Below are positions 16,324 to 25,434 of a DNA stretch of 31,919 nucleotides, piece after piece. This stretch comes from Patescibacteria group bacterium (GTDB lineage Bacteria > Patescibacteriota > Minisyncoccia > Moranbacterales > UBA1568). The DNA is taken from contig JAUPWI010000061.1 in assembly GCA_030916545.1 (NCBI GenBank), positions 1 to 31,919 of the forward strand, written 5' to 3'. A program made the translations under genes and the position numbers. Every line of letters starts with the position of its first letter. The stretch's first letter is position 1. The notes under the pieces are model-generated. The model was not told the origin of the DNA. It saw only the letters and a program-made list of their open reading frames with translations, and did no database searches.

Positions 16324-16638
16324 CTATGCGGAGATTTTGGTTATTTCAACTTCGGTGAAAGCCTGACGATGCCCATAATGAGTCAGTTCGCGCTTCTTGG
16401 CCTTGAACTTGATACCGGTCACCTTGTCGGCCCGATCCTGCCGGAGTACCGTCCCGGTCACCTTGGCCTTCTCGAGCACCGGAACACCGACGACTACCGA
16501 CTTCTCGTCGCCCGTAAAGAGCACCTCGAAATCGACGGTCGAACCGACTTCGGCTTCGAGCTTCTCGACTTTCACTTTGCTGCCCTCGGAAACGAGGTAC
16601 TGCTTCCCACCCGTGCGAATCACAGCCAACATATTCAT
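16324..16638 (-). CDS. rplU: Large ribosomal subunit protein bL21
   Basis: A 104-aa 50S protein that binds 23S rRNA. It has the family's opening LAVIRTGGKQYLV, the FEVLF segment and the C-terminal KRKR-like KFKAKKR..GHRQAFTEVEI block. In most bacteria it is followed by rpmA (bL27); here a terminator follows and rpmA is absent from the window. The start could be the ATG at 16638 or the Met two codons later; neither has a ribosome site. It has a near-perfect promoter of its own. Confidence 0.97.
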   Translation of the reverse strand: MNMLAVIRTGGKQYLVSEGSKVKVEKLEAEVGSTVDFEVLFTGDEKSVVVGVPVLEKAKVTGTVLRQDRADKVTGIKFKAKKRELTHYGHRQAFTEVEITKISA

Positions 16639-16666
16639 GGAATCACAAGAAAATTAATACCGGCTT

Positions 16667-16695
16667 ATTCTAGCGCTTTTCCGGTTTTCTGTCAA
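16667..16695 (-). promoter_or_regulatory. Promoter of rplU
   Basis: TTGACA (16690-16695), a 17-base spacer and TAGAAT (16667-16672) on the minus strand. The leader is about 22 bases. Confidence 0.85.
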
Positions 16696-16734
16696 ACGTC
16701 GAGTCTGACCCTTCGGACATCATCCCTTTTGGGT

Positions 16735-17958
16735 TTACTTGAGCTGGGATTTGACCCATTCTATGGCCTTTTGCAGCTGAGGGTCCTCCTTGTTGGTCAC
16801 TTGTTCCCGGGTCACGCTGACTTTGTCATCCGGCGCGATCCCGATCTTATTGATCTGATTCCCTTTCGGAGTCAACCATTTGGCCACCGTGATCTTGACC
16901 GCGGTATCCCGAGTCACGCTCACTAATTCCTGCACAGAACCCTTCCCAAATGACTGCTCCCCGATAAGGCGGACATTGTCCCGATTCTCCCGCAGCGCTC
17001 CCGCCAGAATCTCCGAGGCACTGGCACTGCCACCGTTGATGATCACGCTGGTCGGAAGTTCAGAGAAAATATCACCCGAGTGAGTCTTGAGCTCCTTACG
17101 ATCGCCCCTCCCATTCTCTTCGATGACGACCACGGACTTTTCCGGCAGCAGGAAACTCGCGATATCGACCGCAGACGTCAGGAGTCCTCCAGGATTATTG
17201 CGCAGATCGATAACCAGTCCCTGCGCCTTGGCACCGACCGCTGAACGGACCGCTCGCTCGAATTCGTCCGCCGTCTCATCGCCGAAACGATTGAGGCGGA
17301 TATACGCGATATCCCCTTCCTTCATCTCGAAACGGAGACTTTTTACATGGATAACTTCGCGCGGCACGACGATATCCTTCGGTTCCTCGTCACCTTCATG
17401 GTAGATATTCAGGGTGACGCTCGTCCCCTTGGGTCCGCGGATCCGACGCACCGCTTCTTCCACATCCATATTTGTCGTCGGTTCATCGTCGATTTTCAGG
17501 ATTTTGTCGCCCGGCAGAAGCCCGACACGCTCGGCCGGCGTCCCCTCGAGCGGTGAAACGATGGTGAGGATCTCATCCTTGATTGCCATTTCCGCGCCGA
17601 TACCTTCGAAGTTCCCCGTCATGTCCTCCTGGAAATCCTCCTTTTCCTTCGGATCAAAAAACGTGGTGTACGGATCCCCGGTCGAAGCCAGCATGCCATC
17701 GATCGCGCCATAGAGCATCTGCTTGGCATCAAGTTTCGACTGATCGACGAATTTTTCCTTCAGGATCTCCCAGACCTTCCAGAAAAGAGCAAAGTCGACC
17801 TCCTTATCCTGACTCTTCCCATTCAGGATGACCGCCCCGTTTACGGATACGGTATCACTCCCGGAAGAGAGCGACTCACGGCCCCGCTCATATCCGACGA
17901 AAAAAGCGAGCACAAGGAACGCCAACACCGCAAAAAAGAGGAACAAGCGCTTGAACAA
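16735..17958 (-). CDS. S41 family C-terminal processing peptidase (CtpA/Prc-like)
   Basis: A 407-aa serine protease anchored by an N-terminal membrane helix (about 4-23), with its bulk outside the membrane. A helical segment (55-110) is followed by a PDZ domain (about 117-200, LLPGDKILKIDDEP) and the S41 core. The catalytic dyad is present: the Ser of GGSASASEI (311-315) and K339 in SFGKGS. Such enzymes trim or degrade envelope proteins. It begins with TTG, which is supported by GGGAGAGAGG seven bases upstream; no ATG or GTG is available in frame. It lies about 170 bases after the glycan genes on the same strand. Confidence 0.93.
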   Translation of the reverse strand: MFKRLFLFFAVLAFLVLAFFVGYERGRESLSSGSDTVSVNGAVILNGKSQDKEVDFALFWKVWEILKEKFVDQSKLDAKQMLYGAIDGMLASTGDPYTTFFDPKEKEDFQEDMTGNFEGIGAEMAIKDEILTIVSPLEGTPAERVGLLPGDKILKIDDEPTTNMDVEEAVRRIRGPKGTSVTLNIYHEGDEEPKDIVVPREVIHVKSLRFEMKEGDIAYIRLNRFGDETADEFERAVRSAVGAKAQGLVIDLRNNPGGLLTSAVDIASFLLPEKSVVVIEENGRGDRKELKTHSGDIFSELPTSVIINGGSASASEILAGALRENRDNVRLIGEQSFGKGSVQELVSVTRDTAVKITVAKWLTPKGNQINKIGIAPDDKVSVTREQVTNKEDPQLQKAIEWVKSQLK

Positions 17959-18131
17959 AAGGAAGCCTCTCTCCCGCTCGGAAAAACGAGTGTCACTTTC
18001 CCGTGATTCGGTATCATTAATATATGTTTTTTTCGGTTTATTAGCAGGTGGTAGTAGTAGGCGGTGAGCGTAACGAAAGTCGGCGCTCGCTCCGAAACGG
18101 AATGGGGGTAGGAGGGCTCCCTACCCGTCCG

Positions 18132-18968
18132 CTATTCCGTACGCGGAATCGGTTTCCTGGAATATTTCAGGAAGTATCGAATCGCGCTCATGATATGCCA
18201 CCAGGTGAGCTGATTGAAAAAGATGCCGAATATCCCCCCGCGTGCACTCCCCTTGGCATGATAGTGATAGACCGTCGCCTCCGGACAGTATACCACCCGA
18301 TATCCGTGCTCCCAGAACCGCCGACACCAGTCGACATCCTCCATATACATGAAGAACCGATCATCCATCGGACCGACACGAAGTGCCGCCTCCCGCTCGA
18401 CGAACATCGCGGAGCCGGTAATCCAGTCGACCGCTTTCGGAACGGCATGATCATAACTCTTCATGACGAACCAATCGAGATGTCTCTTTCCGAACGGCAA
18501 CCGACCAAGCCAGGTCCGACGGTAGAGTATGGTCTCCGGCTGATAGTACCGAAAGCAGCTCAGTTGGAGCGTCCCATTGAAATTGATCTGTTTCGGACCG
18601 ACGAGCTTCGCCTTCTGATCTGATTCCAGATAACGCATCAGCGCCGGAATGGTCTCCCGATTGATCAAGATATCACTGTTGATGAGAAAAATATATTTTC
18701 CCCGCGACTCGACCAGAGAAACATTAAACAGGGTCTTGAAACCGACATTGGCAACGAAGGGGAAAAACCTCGCTTCCGGAAACTCTTCCCGCATGATCGA
18801 TTCTGTATCTTCTTCGGTCGCGCTGTCGGCCACGATGACTTCGTACGCGAACGGTACCTGAGCAAGCTCCCGATACAGAGCAGAAAGGCACAGACGAAGC
18901 AACTCCGGATTCTTATATCCGTTTACGGCGATGGTCACGAGCGGCTCTGCGGTAGAGTCATGTATCAT
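18132..18968 (-). CDS. Family 2 glycosyltransferase
   Basis: A 278-aa cytoplasmic GT-A enzyme of the rhamnosyltransferase-like group. It has VTIAVNGYKNPELL at the N-terminus, the nucleotide-sugar binding VIVADSATEEDT, the metal-binding INSDILI (a D-x-D-like position), and the acceptor-side WITGSAMFVERE, then DDRFFMYMEDVDWC, with the ED that acts as base in the family. It has no membrane segment, although a hydrophobic C-terminal patch could contact the membrane. It lies 23 bases after the LCP gene and is probably the last gene of the glycan operon. A short palindrome overlaps its stop. Confidence 0.92.
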   Translation of the reverse strand: MIHDSTAEPLVTIAVNGYKNPELLRLCLSALYRELAQVPFAYEVIVADSATEEDTESIMREEFPEARFFPFVANVGFKTLFNVSLVESRGKYIFLINSDILINRETIPALMRYLESDQKAKLVGPKQINFNGTLQLSCFRYYQPETILYRRTWLGRLPFGKRHLDWFVMKSYDHAVPKAVDWITGSAMFVEREAALRVGPMDDRFFMYMEDVDWCRRFWEHGYRVVYCPEATVYHYHAKGSARGGIFGIFFNQLTWWHIMSAIRYFLKYSRKPIPRTE

Positions 18969-18991
18969 GGAACGACTGACAACGAAACTGA

Positions 18992-20203
18992 TTATGGCAG
19001 AGTCCGAAAGAGAGCGTGAATCCGATCATAATTCTCCCCGCGCGGAAGCAGGATATATCCGGCTGACGGATCGCTATTTTCAGGATGATACAACAGCCCC
19101 TCATCCGTCGTATCCAGGACCCTCGATTGCGGTGCGATATCTCCCAGTTTGACATACAGATCATAGAGGCGCTGCATCTCCCATGCCTCAAGATTCGTGC
19201 GGACATTCTTGCTTAGGCTCTCCAGGATACCAATGACCTTGTCGAAACTCGTGAGCGTCCCCGTGCTCATCGCTTGCTTCTTGATGGCTTCGATGACGAT
19301 ATGCTGACGCTTCGCCCGCTCGAAATCGTTCGAGGTTTTCCGTGAACGAGCGAAACAGAGCGCCTTATCCCCGTCAAGCGTATTCTCGCCCGCCGACAAT
19401 TTGAAATCACCGCCGCATTCGACGTTCGGATTATAACAGAGCGGATACGCTTTCGCGATATAACGCGTCCCGCTGGCGCGGGTATGGTACTTGTACTGAT
19501 ACTGCGGCGGCCTAGTCGGTATTGTGAACACATACGGATCGCAGACCTGGGGTTCCCGAAATTGCAGCGCCTCCTCGAAAGGCTGATCGAGAACGATCTT
19601 GACCCCGCCGAGAGCGTTCACCAGATCCTTGAAGCCCTGGAAATCGATGGTCACCGCGTAAGGAATCTCCATACCGGTCACTTCTCCGACGATAGCCCGC
19701 ATATCCTCCATACCTCCGCCCCCCGGCTTCCGCTCTTCACCCAGAGCGAAGACGGCATTGATCTTTCTCCGTTCGGCACTGTTGGGAACTTTGACATACA
19801 GATCACGCGGCAACGAAACCAGCGAGGCTCTCGCCTGATCCTGTTCATCCTGTTTCGGATGGATGGAGAGCACCATGATCGTATCAGCCAACAGCCCCCC
19901 ACCGCTCACCCCTTCGCCACGCATGCCCAAAAGCAGGATATTGATCTTTCCTGCCTCTTCTCCTTGCAGTTTCCTCTCGGCCCCAGGCAGGTTCTTCATG
20001 AGACTCTTGAAGACATTCGCGTCTCCACCGGAAATCTGATTGAGAATCGATCCGGTCTTCCAGGCGAAAACGGCTCCAGCAAGAAGCAGAAGCCCGAGAG
20101 CGACCAGTGCGATATACCACCACCTCCGTCTTTTCGATGGCCCGACAGGCTCTTTTCCGATTGATGAATGACCGGCGATTCCGTTCAAGGGAAATCTACT
20201 CAT
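18992..20203 (-). CDS. LytR-CpsA-Psr (LCP) family glycopolymer transferase
   Basis: A 403-aa protein with a basic cytoplasmic start, one membrane helix (about 29-48) and an extracytoplasmic LCP domain (about 86-320). Key residues are visible: D107 in LLADTIMV, R133 in SLPRDLYV, and R286/R288 in FARSRKTSNDFERAKRQ. LCP enzymes transfer lipid-linked polymers to peptidoglycan or proteins. Between residues 213 and 266 there is an insertion with C221, C256 and C263 and many Tyr/Pro that is longer than in typical LCP domains. Its ATG overlaps the stop of the upstream GT4 gene by eight bases, so the two are translationally linked. Confidence 0.94.
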   Translation of the reverse strand: MSRFPLNGIAGHSSIGKEPVGPSKRRRWWYIALVALGLLLLAGAVFAWKTGSILNQISGGDANVFKSLMKNLPGAERKLQGEEAGKINILLLGMRGEGVSGGGLLADTIMVLSIHPKQDEQDQARASLVSLPRDLYVKVPNSAERRKINAVFALGEERKPGGGGMEDMRAIVGEVTGMEIPYAVTIDFQGFKDLVNALGGVKIVLDQPFEEALQFREPQVCDPYVFTIPTRPPQYQYKYHTRASGTRYIAKAYPLCYNPNVECGGDFKLSAGENTLDGDKALCFARSRKTSNDFERAKRQHIVIEAIKKQAMSTGTLTSFDKVIGILESLSKNVRTNLEAWEMQRLYDLYVKLGDIAPQSRVLDTTDEGLLYHPENSDPSAGYILLPRGENYDRIHALFRTLP

Positions 20204-21335
20204 AGTAAATGGATGCTAATAATTCAGCACTCTTTTTCCAGGAAAAACACTCAAAACGGATTTTACCCGCTTCAATGAGCTGCTTTCGCTGATCCGAATG
20301 AATGGTAAGAGTATACAGGGTTTCCGCGCAGATATCAATCTTTGACGGATCGAAATACGATGCGGCATCTCCGGCGACTTCCCGCAGGCAAGGGATATCC
20401 GAGGCGGCAATCGGAACATCCTGGCTCATCGCTTCCAAAAGAGGAATCCCAAAACCCTCATACACGGAAGGAAAAGCGTACACGAGCGCTCCTCGGATGA
20501 CAGCCGGCACATCACGCTGTGCGATAAAACCGGGAAATATCACCTGCTGCCCGAGATCCAGCTCGGCGATAACGTGGTCGATAGCTTGGTCGAAATGATG
20601 CGCCGCCCGATTGCCGACCAAGACCAGCTTGATATCCGAATCACGCTTCCGTAATTCCGCGAAGGCTCGGATCAAGAAAGGCAGATTTTTCCTCGGCTGA
20701 AGCGTGCCGACGGCTATGATATATCGCTCCGGAAGCCGATAGCGTTTCCGTGTCTCCGAAACATCCTCTCCGGATATCTCTCGTCTAAATTCGTCGGAGC
20801 AGGCATTAGGTACTACGGCTATCCTTTCGGATCGGACGCCCTCAAAATACCGTAGGATTTCGTCCCGCGTGAACTGGGAAGGGACGATAATGGTATCGGC
20901 CCGTTTCAGCGATCGAGGAATGAGGAGGCGCAACCACATGCGATCTTTCCAGCCGATGAACCACGGTAAGGCACAAAACGAGACGTCATGGATATGAACA
21001 AGCACCCGTGTCCGTCTCGGAATACGAACCGGGAGAATATACTGGGTATGAAAGACATCGATGTGTTGCTTCCAAAGAAAAAACGGTACCGTAAACAAAT
21101 TCCAAGTGAAACGATTTTTCCCGACCAACGAAACAATCTGCACGTTTTCTTTGCCCACGGCGTCCAACTCATGATGCAGAGCGGCTAGCCGCCCGCTGTC
21201 GGTTTCATCCGTCAGGAGGAAATAGCGGCTCTCCCGATCAAGAGCGATGATTTCCCGCGTCAGGGAACGGAAAACCGCTTCATCCCCGGTACGTCCCTTG
21301 CCGACCAACCTGATATCGATAGCGATCGTTTTCAT
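20196..21335 (-). CDS. Family 4 glycosyltransferase
   Basis: A 379-aa GT-B enzyme using a nucleotide-sugar donor. The N-terminal acceptor domain begins IAIDIRLVGKGRTGDEAVF; the C-terminal donor domain has VGTLQPRKNLPFLIRAFAEL, LVLVGN and the E-x7-E motif in FPSVYEGFGIPLLEAM (both Glu present). I chose the ATG at 21335 because the longer frame to 21386 overlaps the upstream ligase gene and its extra residues do not resemble the family. It starts 16 bases after the ligase stop and ends overlapping the LCP gene. Confidence 0.94.
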   Translation of the reverse strand: MKTIAIDIRLVGKGRTGDEAVFRSLTREIIALDRESRYFLLTDETDSGRLAALHHELDAVGKENVQIVSLVGKNRFTWNLFTVPFFLWKQHIDVFHTQYILPVRIPRRTRVLVHIHDVSFCALPWFIGWKDRMWLRLLIPRSLKRADTIIVPSQFTRDEILRYFEGVRSERIAVVPNACSDEFRREISGEDVSETRKRYRLPERYIIAVGTLQPRKNLPFLIRAFAELRKRDSDIKLVLVGNRAAHHFDQAIDHVIAELDLGQQVIFPGFIAQRDVPAVIRGALVYAFPSVYEGFGIPLLEAMSQDVPIAASDIPCLREVAGDAASYFDPSKIDICAETLYTLTIHSDQRKQLIEAGKIRFECFSWKKSAELLASIYYE

Positions 21336-21351
21336 ATGTGATCTATTGCCG

Positions 21352-22923
21352 TTATTCCGTCGTGTCTCGGAAAAGAATACCACCAAGACCGAGAAAGGCG
21401 AAAAAAACTCCCAGAAGAATGCCTGAATTGAAAAGATTGAATATCAAGAACCCGATCCAGGCGAGATGAAAGAAGAGGTGAAAGGCAATTTCCGATCCAC
21501 CTCCCGAGAGCGCGACCCGACCCGATTGGAACCCGAACGCGAACCAGAGAATCACAAAGGCAAGCAATCCGAGGAACCCGCTGCCGAGCCAGAACTCAAG
21601 GAACATATTGCTCGCATTCAGTGCCGAACCGTGTTCATCGGTTCCGAGACGCATACCGACCGCCCCCCACCCGATTCCGCGCAGAGGATGCTCCCATGCC
21701 ATGGATACCGCCCGCTCATATACCGATTTCCGGAGAGAGACATTCGGATCATCACGCCCGATCTCTTCGACAACATATCCGGACGCTCGAAAAACCTCTT
21801 GCTCCTCCAACAGGATGTGCCGGCAACCCAGAGCGGGAAGCTCCTCGACATTCCGGACACGTTCCGGTGCCCTACCTGCCTCGAGGCAGGCGATGGTGAT
21901 CTTCTGTATCCCTCCCGTGGAAATCGCTCGATCAAACAGCGAAAACCGGGAAAGATGCAGGGTCGGGATGGCGATAAGCGCCAGACACATGATCAATCCC
22001 GTTTTCCCAAGCAACAGGAAAGCTCTTTTCGGCTCTCCGAGCTTCAGGAAAGTGATCAGAGTGATCCCTATGAAGAAAATTCCCATACCGACCAATCCTA
22101 ACCAGGCACTTCGTGTCATGGACAGGAAAAGCACCAATGTTCCGAGGAAAAATATGCCAAACGGAAACACGGTCGAGCGCCATCCCTTCCTCAAGACCTC
22201 GTTTCGATAGAGCCACGCGAGAGAGAAGGCGATTGGAAAAAGAAGATACATCCCCAACCAATCCGATTCCGGGAATGTCCCGTTGGGTCGGCCGGCCATA
22301 ATCTGAAAACTCTCTTTCCCGAACGCGAAGAGAATATTCTGCGCGATCGCCCAAAAAGCGACGACCAGGAATGAGGAGATGAGGAACGGAAGGAGATTGA
22401 CCGCGGCCTTTTCGGTTCGTACGAAAAATCGTATCAGGAAAAAAAGCCCGACGAAACTGCTCAGAATCAATGCGAGCCTGACCGAAAAACCCGGGAATGC
22501 CGAACCGATGACCGCGAAATACGCCCCAAGCGAAAATAGGATCGGCAAGGAATCAGTCCACATGAATCGGAAGGGTGGAAAGAGGGGTCGTCCAACAAGA
22601 GATCGGATGCCGACCGCCAGAAACAGTATCAACGTGAGCCACTGGTATGGACGCAGGGATATTCCGAACTCGACCGGAGCGAGGTTGACGATCTCATACG
22701 GCAGCATACCGACCAGCAACAGGAATATCCACACCGGGCGATACAACGATACCAGAAGGATCAGGATGGAAAAAAAGAGAAAGTTTCCGGGACCGAGAGG
22801 TAGAACGCCGGCGAGTGACAAAAAAAGACCAGCTGCACCGAACAGGATATTGGAAAGCACCAAGGCTGTCCCGATCCGATGTCGGGAGAGAGCAGAGAGG
22901 ATACCATGGGAAAAGTCGTTCAT
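21352..22923 (-). CDS. O-antigen ligase/polymerase family membrane protein (Wzy_C)
   Basis: A 523-aa polytopic membrane protein with about 11-12 helices. The family core is visible in FLSMTRSAWLGLVGMGIFF, and after a large extracytoplasmic loop (roughly 340-420), in HPLRGIGWGAVGMRL and NMFLEFWLGSGFLGLL. Members either polymerise lipid-linked repeat units or ligate glycans to an acceptor; the sequence does not tell which. The start at 22923 makes a 4-base ATGA overlap with the preceding GT4 gene; an in-frame ATG at 22941 is less likely. The loop has two Cys that could pair. Confidence 0.9.
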   Translation of the reverse strand: MNDFSHGILSALSRHRIGTALVLSNILFGAAGLFLSLAGVLPLGPGNFLFFSILILLVSLYRPVWIFLLLVGMLPYEIVNLAPVEFGISLRPYQWLTLILFLAVGIRSLVGRPLFPPFRFMWTDSLPILFSLGAYFAVIGSAFPGFSVRLALILSSFVGLFFLIRFFVRTEKAAVNLLPFLISSFLVVAFWAIAQNILFAFGKESFQIMAGRPNGTFPESDWLGMYLLFPIAFSLAWLYRNEVLRKGWRSTVFPFGIFFLGTLVLFLSMTRSAWLGLVGMGIFFIGITLITFLKLGEPKRAFLLLGKTGLIMCLALIAIPTLHLSRFSLFDRAISTGGIQKITIACLEAGRAPERVRNVEELPALGCRHILLEEQEVFRASGYVVEEIGRDDPNVSLRKSVYERAVSMAWEHPLRGIGWGAVGMRLGTDEHGSALNASNMFLEFWLGSGFLGLLAFVILWFAFGFQSGRVALSGGGSEIAFHLFFHLAWIGFLIFNLFNSGILLGVFFAFLGLGGILFRDTTE

Positions 22924-24095
22924 ATTTGCGCAGGAAAGCATATCCGCATCACGTGTTCGGTGAACTTCACATACGAAAAACGTCCTGCCTGTCGTCTCCC
23001 CTGAAGACCGAATGTCTCCCGAAGCGCGACTTCGGTCAGTACCCGATCCATCGCTACGGCAAGATCCAGGATATCCGTCCCGTCGACCAGAAGCGCCGCC
23101 TCACCACACACTTCGGGCAACGATGAATTCGATGAGGCGATGACCGGACACTCCATGGACAACGCTTCCAGCACCGGTAAACCGAATCCTTCGTACCGAG
23201 ACGGAAACACGAAACATTTCGCGGCGCGGTACAGAGAGGGGAGGTCCGTCTCCGGAACATACCCAAGGAGACGTACGCTGTCGCCAAGTCTGAGTTCGGC
23301 AATCAGACCAACGACATCCGTAGCGAGCTTATTCGTCGTTTCGTATATTTTTCCTGAAATCACGAGCGGGGGCAGGGAGATGAGACGCTTCTTCTGTTCG
23401 GCGCGAAGAAGCGCGTAAGCCCGAAGAACTCCTTCGGTATTCTTCCGGATTTCCAATCCCCCGCCATGATAGACGTATCCGCGTTTCAATCCGTACCTCG
23501 CAAGCACCACGGCGATTTCTCCATCCGAAGGCAATCGCTCGAATATCGGAGCAACGCCCGGATAGACCACGCGTATCCGATCGGGGTCCAGCCCTATGTG
23601 ACCAAACAAATCCTTCCTCGTCGAATCCGAGACGGCGATGACCGTATCCGCGAACCGGATACCGCGCTCTATCATCCGCCAATGAAATCGCTGGGAATAC
23701 TTGGCCAGATACGAAGGAAAAAGCCGCGGGATGATATCGTGAACGACCATCACGTGTCGTACGGACGAAGACCGATCGAAGACCGTCGCTGTCTGGAAGA
23801 GGTTCAGGAATACGTCGCAGCCGTCCCGCTCCGCCTCGTACGCGACTTGTTTTTCCCACAACCATTCCCGGAAAATATCGTCCCGGCTCCACCAATGCGG
23901 CAGAAAGACTCTTGTCCTGAAATCCGGATTGAAGACTCGTTCGCATGGCTCCTGCAGATACAGGATGACTTCGGGACGCTGATCATCAGGATATGTGGCA
24001 AGCACGACCGAAAGCTGCTCCAGAAAATGCAAAGTCACCTGGCCGATACCTGTGGCCGGTTTCCGCAAGAATGATGCATTGATACCGATTCTCAT
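22920..24095 (-). CDS. Family 4 glycosyltransferase, first gene of the glycan operon
   Basis: A 391-aa GT-B enzyme. It begins MRIGINASFLRKPATGIGQV, the pattern of mannosyltransferase-like GT4 enzymes with a glycine-rich loop that binds the donor. The C-terminal half has YHGGGLEIRKNTEGVLRAYA and the E-x7-E motif in FPSRYEGFGLPVLEAL. It ends in an ATGA overlap with the ligase gene. The ATG lies six bases after an extended -10, so the operon mRNA is probably leaderless. Confidence 0.94.
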   Translation of the reverse strand: MRIGINASFLRKPATGIGQVTLHFLEQLSVVLATYPDDQRPEVILYLQEPCERVFNPDFRTRVFLPHWWSRDDIFREWLWEKQVAYEAERDGCDVFLNLFQTATVFDRSSSVRHVMVVHDIIPRLFPSYLAKYSQRFHWRMIERGIRFADTVIAVSDSTRKDLFGHIGLDPDRIRVVYPGVAPIFERLPSDGEIAVVLARYGLKRGYVYHGGGLEIRKNTEGVLRAYALLRAEQKKRLISLPPLVISGKIYETTNKLATDVVGLIAELRLGDSVRLLGYVPETDLPSLYRAAKCFVFPSRYEGFGLPVLEALSMECPVIASSNSSLPEVCGEAALLVDGTDILDLAVAMDRVLTEVALRETFGLQGRRQAGRFSYVKFTEHVMRICFPAQI

Positions 24096-24101
24096 ACCCG
24101 T

Positions 24102-24110
24102 ATTGTACCA
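24102..24110 (-). promoter_or_regulatory. Extended -10 promoter of the glycan operon
   Basis: TGG followed by TACAAT on the minus strand (TGn extended -10), six bases before the GT4 ATG. A weak -35 (TTCGGT) lies 17 bases upstream. Confidence 0.55.
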
Positions 24111-24174
24111 GGGAAGCAGAGAACACCGAAATGATCAGAGAGTCTCACGATGGACACTCGGACTTCGGAAAGCC

Positions 24175-25344
24175 TCAAAGGGTCACGTCGATATCCTGCG
24201 TACGGCCAGCCCGTTCGATGGAAAGCGTCAGGGTATCACCAGGCGCGTATCGGGAGAGGAGGACGGACAAAGGAGTGGCCAGCGTCACTGCCTCGGCATC
24301 AACGGAAACCACGATATCATTCACCTGCAGACCCGACCGCTCGGCCGCTTTGCCAGAAATCAGCGCAAGACCGGTACGTCCGGATGAGGAATAGATCAGG
24401 GCACCTTCCGTTCTCTTCAGTCCATACTGTAAGGCATAGGCCTGCGTAATCGGCATATAGTAAGCTCCGAACACCGGGCGCGTCAGGTTCGACTCGGACA
24501 GGACGAAATCGAGCGACCGGCGAATCGCCTTCGCCGGAAGAACGAACGGTCTCTCGACGTTATCAATGGAGAGACTCCCCACCATACCGAGCATCTCTCC
24601 GTTGTACTGAATGACCGGTCCGCCTATGAAATCGGCATCCTGACCGAAGTTGGTGCGGAACACTCCCTCCCATTTCTCGGTCGACGAAACCGTTTTTCCG
24701 GAAAGATTGAAAGGAGTATCTATCGTATCAAGCGTTCCCGTCATGAACCGTCTCTGATACGGCTGATAAGCGAATGCGAACGCGATCAACTTCTTTCCCA
24801 CCAGAGCATCATCGGAATTCGCCAAGGAAATCGACGGGACATCGACGACATCGATACGATAAAAGACCAGATTCGTCAGCGGATCCGATCCGATTAGGCG
24901 CGCTTCATGACTCGATCCATCGAAGAGAAGCGCCGTCATGACTTCCGAATCCGCACCCGAATCCGAAACTCCCGGTTCCCGATACGTCGCGATGATACCG
25001 TCGTTGGTCAGAAGGACCGCGGTGGCAGGACTCCTGCGTGTCTGCTGGCTGTTCCGGGCAGGGACGGAAACCGGTGCCGGTTGGGCGATCAGTGTCACGA
25101 CAGCCGTAGACGGTTGGGAAACGATGGAACCGAGCGAGTCATCCTCCTGAACGATGATTTGTTCCGTCTTGTTAATCACCGTGACATTGTCCGACGCCCG
25201 TTTCAGAAACCCGACCCGATCCAATCCGCGCTGCACCGAAAGCCACGGAAGAAAAGAACGATCGAAGAAAACGCCCCCGATACCGCCGAGGACAAAAACA
25301 ACTACCAACACCCCCGTCCATTTCGCCACATTTCGGAAATTCAT
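24175..25344 (-). CDS. HtrA/DegP-like trypsin-fold protein with PDZ, catalytic triad apparently lost
   Basis: A 389-aa protein with an N-terminal membrane helix (about 9-27), a short coiled region, a trypsin-like domain (about 75-285) and a PDZ domain (about 290-385, with RSGLQVNDIVVSVDAEAVT). The fold is recognisable from LLTNDGIIAT, SDPLTNLVFYRID, LANSDDALVGKKLIAFAF and GGPVIQYNGEMLGMV. Where HtrA has the triad His, Asp and Ser, this protein has R122, N158 and I240 (FIGGP in place of NSGGP). It is therefore probably not a protease but a binding or regulatory protein. It lies 79 bases upstream of the glycan operon. A TTGAAA-18-TATGTA pair (25367-25396) could be its promoter. Confidence 0.8.
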   Translation of the reverse strand: MNFRNVAKWTGVLVVVFVLGGIGGVFFDRSFLPWLSVQRGLDRVGFLKRASDNVTVINKTEQIIVQEDDSLGSIVSQPSTAVVTLIAQPAPVSVPARNSQQTRRSPATAVLLTNDGIIATYREPGVSDSGADSEVMTALLFDGSSHEARLIGSDPLTNLVFYRIDVVDVPSISLANSDDALVGKKLIAFAFAYQPYQRRFMTGTLDTIDTPFNLSGKTVSSTEKWEGVFRTNFGQDADFIGGPVIQYNGEMLGMVGSLSIDNVERPFVLPAKAIRRSLDFVLSESNLTRPVFGAYYMPITQAYALQYGLKRTEGALIYSSSGRTGLALISGKAAERSGLQVNDIVVSVDAEAVTLATPLSVLLSRYAPGDTLTLSIERAGRTQDIDVTL

Positions 25345-25434
25345 ATGTTTTCTTTAATCGCGCATATACATACCCCAAACGGCCGGAGGGTTTCAAGCGA
25401 TTATCCTAACATATTCGCCTGATTCCATCAACTG

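Noticed and set aside
16093..16926. 277-codon open frame on the plus strand across rplU and the end of the S41 gene
   Set aside because: It is antisense to two firm genes and crosses two convergent gene ends and a terminator. Its sequence resembles no protein family I know.
19484..20164. 226-codon open frame on the plus strand inside the LCP gene
   Set aside because: Antisense shadow; no ribosome site and no recognisable domain.
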